From the NCBI GenBank assembly GCA_012842645.1, contig DUSJ01000031.1:1-16316 (forward strand): a DNA stretch of 16,316 nucleotides, written 5' to 3'. The translations under genes were made by a program, and so were the position numbers. This document shows, piece by piece, positions 9,068-15,851 of this stretch. Positions within the stretch are counted from its first letter, which is position 1, and every line of letters starts with the position of its first letter. The notes under the pieces are model-generated. The model saw nothing but the letters and a program-made list of their open reading frames with translations. It searched no databases and had not been told where the DNA came from. The stretch comes from Clostridiaceae bacterium (lineage in GTDB: Bacteria > Bacillota > Clostridia > DSM-8532).

Positions 9068-9910
9068 ATGAAAGAAAAGTCAAGTTTAAAATTGCAGTCA
9101 GGCATCATGATCCTGATCTTCATCATAATGGCTGTTATTACTCTCACGCCTTTCATAAGCATATTTCTGGCATCGCTTCGGCCAGGAAAGGAACTGATGA
9201 GGCAAGGTTTGGGACTGAATTTTGATACGTCGGTAATGTCTTTCAATAACTATGCCTATCTGTTTTCAGGACAAACAGATTACTTTACCTGGTATAAAAA
9301 CAGTGTTGTCATAACTGCGGTACAGACGGTTCTGACGCTGTTTGTAAGCGCTTTTGTTTCCTATGGCTTTGCAATGTATGATTTTAAGTTCAAAAACTTG
9401 CTTTTTACATGTGTTTTGTTTATTATGATGATACCAATGGAAATCATCATGCTGCCGCTATTCCAGTTAATCATCAGGATTAGGCTGATAGACACCATAT
9501 GGGGCGTGATTTTGCCGTTTGTTGCGGGACCGCTGCCAATATTCTTCTTCAGACAGTTTCTGAGCGGCATACCAAAAGATTTTGTGGATGCGGGAAGGGT
9601 GGATGGCTGCACCGAGTATGGCATCTTCTTCCGTATCATAATGCCGCAGATGAAACCCGCGTTTGCGGCTATGGGCATTTTTGTTGGAATGAACAGCTGG
9701 AATAACTTCCTGTGGCCGATGATTGTCCTGAATTCCAAGCATAAGCTGACTCTGCCCATTGGTTTAAATGCATTGATCACGCCTTATGGGAATAACTATG
9801 ATGTGCTTCTGGCCGGAGCGGTGTTCTCAGTGATTCCTGTCATCATATTGTTCCTGCTGTTCCAGAAATACTTCATCGCTGGAATGACAGCCGGCGGCGT
9901 AAAAGGGTAA
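9068..9910 (+). CDS. Sugar ABC transporter permease, second subunit (AraQ/UgpE/MalG-like)
   Basis: A 280-residue CUT1 permease, partner of the preceding gene. The start at 9068 (MKEKSSLKLQSGIMILIFII) is chosen because AAGGGAGAAT lies just upstream and the first membrane segment follows at once; a start at 9038 would lie inside the previous gene. It has about six membrane segments. The EAA-type loop FVDAGRVDGCTEYGIFFRII, then MPQMKPA, begins with D-A-G (residues 174-176) in place of E-A-A, which is common in this subunit. The C-terminus QKYFIAGMTAGGVKG is the family signature. No ATP-binding subunit follows, so the pair probably uses a shared MsmX-type ATPase encoded elsewhere. Confidence 0.94.
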   Translation: MKEKSSLKLQSGIMILIFIIMAVITLTPFISIFLASLRPGKELMRQGLGLNFDTSVMSFNNYAYLFSGQTDYFTWYKNSVVITAVQTVLTLFVSAFVSYGFAMYDFKFKNLLFTCVLFIMMIPMEIIMLPLFQLIIRIRLIDTIWGVILPFVAGPLPIFFFRQFLSGIPKDFVDAGRVDGCTEYGIFFRIIMPQMKPAFAAMGIFVGMNSWNNFLWPMIVLNSKHKLTLPIGLNALITPYGNNYDVLLAGAVFSVIPVIILFLLFQKYFIAGMTAGGVKG

Positions 9911-9925
9911 GAAAAGGGGATTTGT

Positions 9926-10864
9926 ATGATCATTACACCCATACCGGAAAATGCGGCTTTTTTTGAAGCGCTGGCAAGCCCTGTGCGTTTGGAAATTATT
10001 CATCTTCTCGCTGAAGAGGACCTGAATATCAAGCAGCTGGCTGAGAAGATCGGTGTTAGCAGTCCCATCATGATAAAGCATGTTCAGAAACTTGAAGATG
10101 CCGGGCTGGTAACCACCCGAATGGTAAAAAGAAACGGTTCCATGAATAAGATCTGCACCCTGGTATTTGCGGAATACCGGCTTATGCTGGATTATTACCG
10201 CAGACGGGGTCTGCCCATGGTAAATACATATTCAATACCTGTCGGTTCCTACTGCCTCATTGAGGGTACTCCCACATGCGGCCTTGCCACAGAGAGGGGG
10301 GTGATCGGGAACCGTGACGAACCGCAGGTTTTCTGGGAAACAGAACGCTTCAATGCGCAGCTTTTGTGGTTCACACAGGGGTACGTGGAATACAGGTTCC
10401 CCAATTACCTTTCATCCCAGCGTAAGATTGTGGAAATTGAAATTTCATTTGAAATAGCCTCTGAGGCGCCTGACTACGCGGACGACTGGCCATCGGACAT
10501 CACCTTTTACTTTAATGATACAAGGCTTTTTACATGGACCAGTCCGGGAGACTTTGGCGTGAAGCGCGGAAGGCTTACCCCTGAATGGTGGTCATCCAAC
10601 CAATATGGCTTGCTGAAGACCATCCATATCGGACAGGACGGCATTTTTATGGATGATCAGATGGTTTCGGATATAACCCTTGATAAGCTTTTAGCCTACG
10701 AACATCCATACTGGAGTATTCGGTTCGCGGTTGAAAAGGACGCCAAAAACGTGGGCGGTTTGACCCTGTTTGGCAAAAAGTTCGGAAACCATGAACAGGA
10801 TATCGTGGTCCGTACCTTCTTTGAAAAAGCGGAACAGGCAAAATCACAGCTTATTCATCCCTGA
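9926..10864 (+). CDS. ArsR-type winged-helix regulator with large C-terminal effector domain
   Basis: A 312-residue protein. Residues about 1-80 form an ArsR-like winged helix-turn-helix: ALASPVRLEIIHLLAEEDLN, IKQLAEKIGVSSPIMIKHVQ, KLEDAGLV. The remaining 230 residues are beta-rich and contain GYVEYRFPNYL, APDYADDWPSDITFYFND, TWTSPGDFGVKRGRLTPEWW and NQYGLLKT. This pattern recurs in carbohydrate-cluster ArsR-family regulators of Paenibacillus-like and clostridial Firmicutes. The CxC metal site of classical ArsR sensors is absent, so a sugar effector is more likely than a metal. It starts 15 bases after the second permease with AAAGGGGAT as ribosome binding site, so it is the last gene of the arabinoside operon and probably regulates it. 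Repressor or activator action is not decided by the sequence. Confidence 0.85.
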   Translation: MIITPIPENAAFFEALASPVRLEIIHLLAEEDLNIKQLAEKIGVSSPIMIKHVQKLEDAGLVTTRMVKRNGSMNKICTLVFAEYRLMLDYYRRRGLPMVNTYSIPVGSYCLIEGTPTCGLATERGVIGNRDEPQVFWETERFNAQLLWFTQGYVEYRFPNYLSSQRKIVEIEISFEIASEAPDYADDWPSDITFYFNDTRLFTWTSPGDFGVKRGRLTPEWWSSNQYGLLKTIHIGQDGIFMDDQMVSDITLDKLLAYEHPYWSIRFAVEKDAKNVGGLTLFGKKFGNHEQDIVVRTFFEKAEQAKSQLIHP

Positions 10865-11267
10865 AAGCGACCGGGTTTTCAATAAGCGTCGCAAACCTGT
10901 AGTTATGGGCGTGCCTGTCATTAACGGTGGTTTTGCCCCTGACAAAATGTACATGTCTCCCGTTGCCCACGTCTATGGCAGGTCCGGTGAAATCCTCTAT
11001 TTCGTGGAAATGGTTATTGAAAAAGTCCGTATTGGTAAATATCCTATGCTTGTGACTTCCGCCATGGATTGGAATTGCCTGGCCGGTCACTCCTGCAAAC
11101 CTGTGGTTGTGCAGGGTACTGTCATCCTCAAATCCCGTGCTTCCTACAAATTCGTGAACATGTTTTTGCCTTCCCGATGCTGAGTTCTCACAGTTTTCAG
11201 GCCTTGTCTCGCGATTCAGGAATCTTACCCAGTCAGGATAGACATCCCAGTTGATGTTGTACAGCAT
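10851..11267 (-). CDS. ymaF: YmaF-family histidine-rich protein
   Basis: A 138-residue protein on the minus strand, the same size as Bacillus subtilis YmaF, with family features HVHEFVGST, HNHRFAGVTGQAIP, GGSHKHRIFTNTDFF, NHFHEI, GNGRHVHFVRG and the RFATLIE ending. Six HxH dyads (residues 36-38, 53-55, 72-74, 86-88, 105-107, 119-121) recur every 14-19 residues and suggest repeated beta units that may bind metal. The start ATG at 11267 is chosen because GGGGGA lies 5-6 bases upstream and the family alignment begins there; upstream ATGs at 11300 and 11309 lack a site. Its last 14 bases overlap the end of the ArsR-like gene, tail to tail. No signal peptide. The function is unknown in any organism I can recall. 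Confidence 0.85.
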   Translation of the reverse strand: MLYNINWDVYPDWVRFLNRETRPENCENSASGRQKHVHEFVGSTGFEDDSTLHNHRFAGVTGQAIPIHGGSHKHRIFTNTDFFNNHFHEIEDFTGPAIDVGNGRHVHFVRGKTTVNDRHAHNYRFATLIENPVAFRDE

Positions 11268-11309
11268 ACCATTCCCCCGAAACAATCTTTGCTTTAACAT
11301 ATTATGCAT

Positions 11310-11337
11310 AACATACGATAATTGCTAATGTTGTCAG
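11310..11337 (-). promoter_or_regulatory. Possible promoter for the YmaF gene
   Basis: On the minus strand CTGACA (11332-11337) and TATGTT (11310-11315) are 16 bases apart. The match to sigma-A consensus is moderate, and the leader to the chosen ATG at 11267 would be about 35 bases. Confidence 0.3.
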
Positions 11338-11442
11338 TGTCGGGACGTCGTAAAAATACTGTTGGCATGCTGTTCAGATCTTCTTGGTGTCCTCGCCGGA
11401 GCTTTTCTGAAATACAACTTAGATATTGAATAACATATATTA

Positions 11443-11461
11443 TTTATCGAAAATCGATAAA
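11443..11461. promoter_or_regulatory. Perfect palindrome, likely operator of the DUF2975 operon
   Basis: TTTATCGA (11443-11450), a 3-base AAA centre, then TCGATAAA (11454-11461): an 8+3+8 perfect dyad ending seven bases before the -35 box. A third related word, TTCGATA, lies in the promoter spacer (about 11474-11480). The encoded XRE regulator two genes downstream is the natural candidate to bind here. Confidence 0.55.
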
Positions 11462-11467
11462 ATATAA

Positions 11468-11496
11468 TTGACATTCGATATGTGCCGTGTTATATT
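11468..11496 (+). promoter_or_regulatory. Promoter of the DUF2975/XRE/DUF4173 operon
   Basis: A consensus TTGACA (11468-11473) is followed after 17 bases by TATATT (11491-11496). Transcription would start near 11503, giving a leader of about 30 bases with a GGAGG ribosome binding site. The palindrome at 11443-11461 lies directly upstream. Confidence 0.75.
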
Positions 11497-11534
11497 TTAC
11501 CTGTAATACACTGTTCATGCACGGAGGTTGCTCT

Positions 11535-11990
11535 ATGGAATGGAACAAAGACAAAAGCGTCATTCTTTCCAGAGTTTGCGTTGTGGTATTTGCAATACTG
11601 CTTGCTGTGGCCGATATAGGCGCTTACTGGCTTGTGACATGGTTCATGGACGTGTCACGTTACCTTGGTGGGTTGAAAGACGGTTACTTTATACTTGCCA
11701 CGGTTTATTCATGCAGCGTTTTTGCATGGATACTGCTGGTGAATCTGTGGAAACTGCTGGCCAATATACAGAAAGGCATGCCATTTGAAGAATCAAGCGT
11801 CAGGTGCCTTCGCGCAAGTTCGTGGTGCTGCGCGGGCGTTTGCGCCATCTGCCTTTTAGGTACCCTCTACTATGTTCCGCTGATACTGGTATCTGTCGCC
11901 TCCGGTTTTATGGCGCTCATTGTCCGGATAATAAAGAATATTTTTGAGCAGGCCATCGCGATGAAGACCGAGCTTGATTATACAGTCTGA
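11535..11990 (+). CDS. DUF2975 family membrane protein
   Basis: A 151-residue integral membrane protein. The start at 11535 has GGAGG (11523-11527) seven bases upstream; an earlier in-frame ATG at 11487 overlaps the promoter -10 and cannot be used from that promoter. Four membrane segments are predicted at about 11-34, 51-71, 95-112 and 112-130. They are followed by the family tail RIIKNIFEQAIAMKTELDYT, with the K-E/T-L/N-D-x-T-V/I ending typical of DUF2975. A small XRE gene follows 11 bases later. This DUF2975-plus-small-HTH pair is very common in Firmicutes, and the membrane protein may control or sense for the regulator. Its molecular function is not known. Confidence 0.88.
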   Translation: MEWNKDKSVILSRVCVVVFAILLAVADIGAYWLVTWFMDVSRYLGGLKDGYFILATVYSCSVFAWILLVNLWKLLANIQKGMPFEESSVRCLRASSWCCAGVCAICLLGTLYYVPLILVSVASGFMALIVRIIKNIFEQAIAMKTELDYTV

Positions 11991-12001
11991 GGAGGATTCT
12001 G

Positions 12002-12247
12002 ATGGGGATCATAGTCAATCTTGATGTGATGATGGCAAAAAGGAAAATATCGGCTGGTGAGCTTGCGGAACGCGTTGGCATAACCCCTGTAAACCTTTCC
12101 ATATTGAAAAACAACAAGGCAAAGGCTATACGGTTTTCAACGCTCTCGGCCCTGTGCCGTGAACTTGACTGCCAGCCGGGCGACCTTCTTGAATACAGGG
12201 CTGATGACAGTTCCGACAGCGATAATTCCGACAGGGAGGATTCATGA
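12002..12247 (+). CDS. Small XRE/Cro-C1-type HTH transcriptional regulator
   Basis: An 81-residue protein with the compact HTH typical of DUF2975 partners (YozG-like): MGIIVNLDVMMAKRKISAGE then LAERVGITPVNLSILKNNKA, with FSTLSALCRELDCQPGDLLE completing the five-helix fold by about residue 65. Residues 66-81 form an unusual Asp/Ser-rich acidic tail, coded by short repeats of TTCCGACAG. GGAGGA lies 5 bases before the ATG. The ribosome binding site of the next gene lies within the last codons, and the next ATG is one base after the TGA, so the two are translationally coupled. It probably binds the palindrome upstream of the operon (inference). Confidence 0.9.
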   Translation: MGIIVNLDVMMAKRKISAGELAERVGITPVNLSILKNNKAKAIRFSTLSALCRELDCQPGDLLEYRADDSSDSDNSDREDS

Positions 12248-12248
12248 T

Positions 12249-13553
12249 ATGGATAATTTTGTTAACGACAGCACCAAAACCGCACAGGACATTGATGTGC
12301 CCCGGCTCTATGGGAATCCCTTCGTACCGTCGGCCGCAGAAAAGATAGCAGTCATATTCAGTTATCCGCTGGCGTACCTGTATACCTATATCCTGATCCC
12401 GCCTGTAAACAGGGACAACTGGTATCCCGTCACGGCAGCATTTATCATCCTGTTCTGTGCATTGAGCGAAATATTCTATCACAGGCGCAAAGCGACGGCT
12501 GAAAGCTATGCCTGGCTCGGATGTATAGCCGTCATACTTGTTTCAATGCTGGCAGGCCTTAACCGTGTATGGGGAGACAGCCTTGCCGTGTTCTTCATTC
12601 ATGGATACGCAGTTTACTGGATTCTTAACAGATCGGGCAGACTTATTGAAGGCAGGAGCGGGCCTTTTACCCCCGTCGACATGATGAACGGGTTCATTGT
12701 TTTTCCCTTTAAAAATTTCTTTTTAAGGATCAAGGTATTATGGTCGGCTTTGAAATCAAGGGAGAGAAAAAACGGTGAAAAAACATCAAGAGCAGGAACC
12801 GTCGCGGCCATTGCCGGGGGATTGATACTGCTCTATATTGCCGGAGCGCTGCTTGCCGCCGCAGATGATACATTTGACAGGTTGGTAGGCGATATATTAA
12901 GGCTTTTGGATATTGATTTTCTCAAAACATTCATTCCCAGGTTCCTGCTGAGTTTGCCTGTGGGTGCGTACCTGTACGGACTGGTAATAGGCACGAACAG
13001 GGAAGACGTTCATGAACTGGAGGAGAGAGGCGGCATAACCCTGAATAGACTGGAAACGCTGAAAAAGGTGCCTGCCAAAGCCTGGATGGTTATCCTGGGA
13101 GGATTTTCATTGCTTTACCTGTTGTTTTTCGTCATACAGGGCAGTTACCTGTTCGGCGCGTTTACAAGAACCTTGCCCGAGGGTTTCACAGTCGCCCAGT
13201 ATGCAAGGCAGGGCTTCTTCGAACTTTGCCAGATCATGGGCATAAACTTCCTGCTGTTCTGGCTGGTGATGAAAAGCAGCAATATTGATATCAGAAGCAA
13301 CCGATTCGCCATGATAATGTGCTCCGTTCTTCTTGCGGAGAGCCTGCTGTTTTCTGTCACTGCTTTCTCCAAGCTTATGCTGTATATATCATGCTTTGGT
13401 TTTACTCCGAGAAGGCTGCAGAGTACATGGCTGATCTGCGTGCTGTTTGCCGGAACCGCGCTGGCGCTTTACTCGCTGTGGACAAGAAAAAGAACGTTCA
13501 GGATATGGATATATATCAGCGGCATATCCCTTGCCCTTATGCATCTGTATTGA
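12249..13553 (+). CDS. DUF4173/DUF4153-like polytopic membrane protein
   Basis: A 434-residue membrane protein. The start at 12249 (MDNFVNDSTKTAQDIDVPRL) is chosen because GGGAGGA (12234-12240) is 8 bases upstream; the reading frame extends further up only through the XRE gene. It has around ten hydrophobic segments. The C-terminal half carries the DUF4173-type signature: YLLFFVIQGSYLFGAFTRTL, then PEGFTVAQYARQGFFELCQI. The middle segment NFFLRIKVLWSALKSRE and the IPRFLLSLPVGAYLYGL stretch also fit the DUF4153/DUF4173 group. It is the last gene of the DUF2975/XRE operon, coupled to the XRE gene. No enzymatic motif is visible; a sensor, channel or envelope-stress function is possible but not shown. 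No terminator is obvious before the converging gene ten bases on. Confidence 0.82.
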   Translation: MDNFVNDSTKTAQDIDVPRLYGNPFVPSAAEKIAVIFSYPLAYLYTYILIPPVNRDNWYPVTAAFIILFCALSEIFYHRRKATAESYAWLGCIAVILVSMLAGLNRVWGDSLAVFFIHGYAVYWILNRSGRLIEGRSGPFTPVDMMNGFIVFPFKNFFLRIKVLWSALKSRERKNGEKTSRAGTVAAIAGGLILLYIAGALLAAADDTFDRLVGDILRLLDIDFLKTFIPRFLLSLPVGAYLYGLVIGTNREDVHELEERGGITLNRLETLKKVPAKAWMVILGGFSLLYLLFFVIQGSYLFGAFTRTLPEGFTVAQYARQGFFELCQIMGINFLLFWLVMKSSNIDIRSNRFAMIMCSVLLAESLLFSVTAFSKLMLYISCFGFTPRRLQSTWLICVLFAGTALALYSLWTRKRTFRIWIYISGISLALMHLY

Positions 13554-13562
13554 CAGACAGGA

Positions 13563-14144
13563 TCAGTATTTCTGGTTTATATAGTTATCGGTCAGGGACT
13601 TCCTCTTGTCATCCTTAAGGATGCCGTTCGCCTTCAGAGCATTCGCTATGAAGGCGCTTTTTGTATGGAGAATGAGGTAATCATTGTCGCTTACGCCGCT
13701 TACAGGATAAAAGGCGTTTATTTCAAGAAGGATGTCCGGATCCTTGATAACGATTTCTATTAGCTTGTCTTTCAGCTTGCTGGACTTGACGCGGACATAA
13801 TATGCCTCTGCCTTGAAATTTATCAGTCTCAGCAGCGACATGGTGGCGCTGTCCTTAAGGTAATAATAATTCATGGACTCGGCCAGGCAGGCCTGGCGCT
13901 CCTTCTCCGAGTTTTTGGGGTCGCGGGCAAGCCATTGCCAGTACTTGGCGCTGACATTGTAATAGTGATAGTTGTATATGGCCTTCTTGATATTGTCCAC
14001 CCTGTTGAAAGGTTTTATGCCGAGGCTTTCCATGTACCTGTAGTTTTCTTCTATGAACTCGTTTTTTGTCAGGTCGCCCATCTTGTATTGTATCAGCAGG
14101 CTCTGCCTGTTCCTGAGAAATTTATTGAATTTGTCCATCGTCAT
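13563..14144 (-). CDS. DUF6648-like conserved clostridial protein
   Basis: A 193-residue soluble protein on the minus strand beginning MTMDKFNKFLRNRQSLLIQY and containing GDLTKNEFIEENYRYMESLG, KPFNRVDNIKKAIYNYHYYN and a C-terminal half with INFKAEAYYVRVKSSKLKDK and NDYLILHTKSAFIANALKAN. This matches my memory of an uncharacterised clostridial family (DUF6648). The start at 14144 has AGGCGG 6 bases upstream; MDKF at 14138 is an alternative. It is rich in aromatic and charged residues with no signal or membrane segment, so it is probably cytoplasmic. It converges on the DUF4173-like gene and is divergent from the trpB-like gene. The function is unknown. Confidence 0.75.
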   Translation of the reverse strand: MTMDKFNKFLRNRQSLLIQYKMGDLTKNEFIEENYRYMESLGIKPFNRVDNIKKAIYNYHYYNVSAKYWQWLARDPKNSEKERQACLAESMNYYYLKDSATMSLLRLINFKAEAYYVRVKSSKLKDKLIEIVIKDPDILLEINAFYPVSGVSDNDYLILHTKSAFIANALKANGILKDDKRKSLTDNYINQKY

Positions 14145-14165
14145 GATACACCGCCTGTATGTCAC

Positions 14166-14194
14166 ATGATAAACAAGTTTTTGTAAAATGTAAA
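14166..14194 (-). promoter_or_regulatory. Likely promoter of the DUF6648-like gene
   Basis: On the minus strand TTTACA (complement of 14189-14194) and TATCAT (complement of 14166-14171) are 17 bases apart. The leader would be only about 15 bases, just covering the AGGCGG ribosome binding site. It is back to back with the trpB-like promoter, whose -35 starts at 14216. Confidence 0.4.
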
Positions 14195-14215
14195 GGGAAG
14201 AAAATATCAATTGAC

Positions 14216-14245
14216 TTGACAGTATTCGGACCCTTGTGTTATCAT
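14216..14245 (+). promoter_or_regulatory. Promoter of the trpB-like gene
   Basis: TTGACA (14216-14221) and TATCAT (14240-14245) are 18 bases apart (17 if TTATCA is the -10). Transcription would start near 14252, leaving a leader of about 100 bases. This leader has a GC-rich stretch that can pair (TGCTGG near 14273 with CCGGCA near 14291, one wobble). No T-box sequence (AGGGTGGNACCGCG type) or run of Trp codons is seen in it. Confidence 0.6.
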
Positions 14246-14352
14246 GAGAAAAATTGCCAGTGTCCTGTGTTATGCTGGCGGCAGCGGCCACCGGCATATG
14301 CAGGAAGAGATCAGAAAAGAAGAGGTTAGTAAAGAAGAGAGGAGAGTAGTTC

Positions 14353-15717
14353 ATGAGTACAAAGAATGTACCCTATCGTGTCTATTTATCTGAAAAGGAG
14401 CTGCCCGAAAGCTGGTACAATATACGGGCCGATCTTCCGAACCTTAGTCCCTATCTGAACCCCATGACCAAAAAACCTGTTGTTCCCGACGATATGAAGG
14501 CTATTTTTCCTATGGCTCTTATCGAGCAGGAAATGTCAAACGAACGCTACATAGAAATCCCGGAAGAAGTAAGGGAACTGTACCATTCCTTCAGGCCGTC
14601 TCCGCTGTGCAGGGCTTATAACCTTGAGAAAGTCCTGGGAACGCCTGCCCGTATTTATTACAAGTACGAAGGCAACAACCCCTCGGGAAGCCATAAGCTG
14701 AATACTGCCATACCGCAGGCTTACTACAATTACAAGGCAGGAATAAAGAGGCTTACCACCGAAACCGGGGCGGGCCAGTGGGGAACTGCGCTGTCTGTCG
14801 CAACCCAGTTATTCGGTTTGAAATGTACGGTTTACATGGTCAAGGTCAGCGCCATGCAGAAGCCATACAGGAAGCTTATAATGGAAACCTATGGCGCTGA
14901 GGTTCACCCAAGCCCGAGCACGAAGACAAAAGCTGGCAGGGATATCCTTGAGAAGGATCCGGATTACATGGGAAGCCTTGGGCTCGCCATAAGCGAGGCT
15001 ATCGAGGATGCCGCAAGCCACGAGGATACGAATTATTCCCTTGGAAGCGTACTTAACCATGTCCTCCTCCATCAGACCATTATTGGTCTTGAAGCCAAAA
15101 AGCAAATGGAAAAAATAGATGAGTACCCTGACGTAGTAGTGGCATGCTGCGGAGGCGGAAGCAATTTCGGAGGCATTGCATTCCCGTTCCTTCATGACAA
15201 GATCAGAAACGGCGCAAAGACAGATATTATAGCCGTTGAACCGGCCGCCTGCCCGACCCTGACAAAAGGCAAGTTCGCTTATGACTTTGGCGACGTGGCT
15301 CATTTTACCCCGATAATAGAGATGTATACTTTAGGACATAACTTTATGCCGCCCGGAATCCATGCCGGCGGACTGCGCTACCACGGAGACTCGGCCCTGG
15401 TAAGCAAGGCATACCATGATGGCCTGATCAGTGCAAGAGCTGTGCATCAGACAGACGTATTCGAAGCAGCTGTCCTGTTCGCGAAATCCGAGCTCATACT
15501 TCCGGCTCCCGAATCGGCTCACGCCATAAGGACGACCATCGACGAGGCCCTTAAGTGCAAGGAAACAGGAGAATCGAAGTGCATTCTGTTCTGCCTTAGC
15601 GGTCATGGCAACTTCGATCTTACGGCGTACGATGAATACCTGAGCGGAAGGCTTGTCGATGTCGAGTACCCGGACAGCAAGCTTGAGGAAGGTTTCAAAA
15701 CGCTGCCGGAAATATAG
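14353..15717 (+). CDS. trpB: TrpB2-type tryptophan synthase beta-like PLP enzyme
   Basis: A 454-residue fold-type II PLP enzyme of the TrpB2 (TrpB-like) branch, about 50 residues longer than ordinary TrpB1. The cofactor lysine is Lys115 in [11 protein letters not shown], the catalytic acid is Glu137 in TETGAGQWG, and the phosphate-binding loop is GGGSNFGG (residues 267-274). The C-terminal serine motif is CLSGHG. TrpB2 landmarks include the long N-terminus with [13 protein letters not shown] and the [19 protein letters not shown] segment. TrpB2 enzymes condense indole with serine to tryptophan, often without a TrpA partner. No trpA or other trp gene is next to it, so it is a single-gene unit, possibly for indole salvage. 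An AGGAGAG site precedes the ATG. Confidence 0.93.
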   Translation: MSTKNVPYRVYLSEKELPESWYNIRADLPNLSPYLNPMTKKPVVPDDMKAIFPMALIEQEMSNERYIEIPEEVRELYHSFRPSPLCRAYNLEKVLGTPARIYYKYEGNNPSGSHKLNTAIPQAYYNYKAGIKRLTTETGAGQWGTALSVATQLFGLKCTVYMVKVSAMQKPYRKLIMETYGAEVHPSPSTKTKAGRDILEKDPDYMGSLGLAISEAIEDAASHEDTNYSLGSVLNHVLLHQTIIGLEAKKQMEKIDEYPDVVVACCGGGSNFGGIAFPFLHDKIRNGAKTDIIAVEPAACPTLTKGKFAYDFGDVAHFTPIIEMYTLGHNFMPPGIHAGGLRYHGDSALVSKAYHDGLISARAVHQTDVFEAAVLFAKSELILPAPESAHAIRTTIDEALKCKETGESKCILFCLSGHGNFDLTAYDEYLSGRLVDVEYPDSKLEEGFKTLPEI

Positions 15718-15734
15718 GCAGCACGATCAAGAAG

Positions 15735-15760
15735 GGCGACGGAAAACCGTCGCCTTTTTT
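15735..15760 (+). terminator. Intrinsic terminator of the trpB-like gene
   Basis: GGCGACGG (15735-15742) and CCGTCGCC (15747-15754) form a perfect eight-pair GC-rich stem with an AAAA loop, followed directly by TTTTTT. It lies 17 bases after the stop codon. Confidence 0.95.
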
Positions 15761-15798
15761 AAATTTATATTTCATTTGCATTTTTAGACTGTTATATC

Positions 15799-15827
15799 TT
15801 GCAAAATCGTGGTATTTTCTATATTAA
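15799..15827 (+). promoter_or_regulatory. Possible promoter of the membrane sensor gene
   Basis: TTGCAA (15799-15804) and TATTAA (15822-15827) are 17 bases apart, an acceptable sigma-A match. Transcription would start near 15834, just ahead of the GGAGG ribosome binding site at 15838-15842. I see no convincing sigma-28 promoter here. Confidence 0.35.
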
Positions 15828-15851
15828 CGCTGATTCGGAGGATGTAAAGGT

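Noticed and set aside
11334..11440. Short open frame on the minus strand ending at 11334, possible gene remnant
   Set aside because: It has no start or ribosome binding site and I do not recognise the translated residues; it may be plain intergenic DNA upstream of two divergent promoters.
13610..13623. 14-base perfect palindrome CATCCTTAAGGATG
   Set aside because: It lies inside the DUF6648-like coding region, codes for ordinary residues and has no T-run or promoter near it.
14252..14352. T-box or attenuator in the trpB-like leader
   Set aside because: No T-box consensus, Trp codon leader peptide or terminator with T-run is present; only a weak stem is seen.
15842..15847. ATG-TAA start-stop just upstream of the sensor gene
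   Set aside because: It overlaps the ribosome binding site itself and has no site of its own, so a regulatory minimal uORF is not supported.
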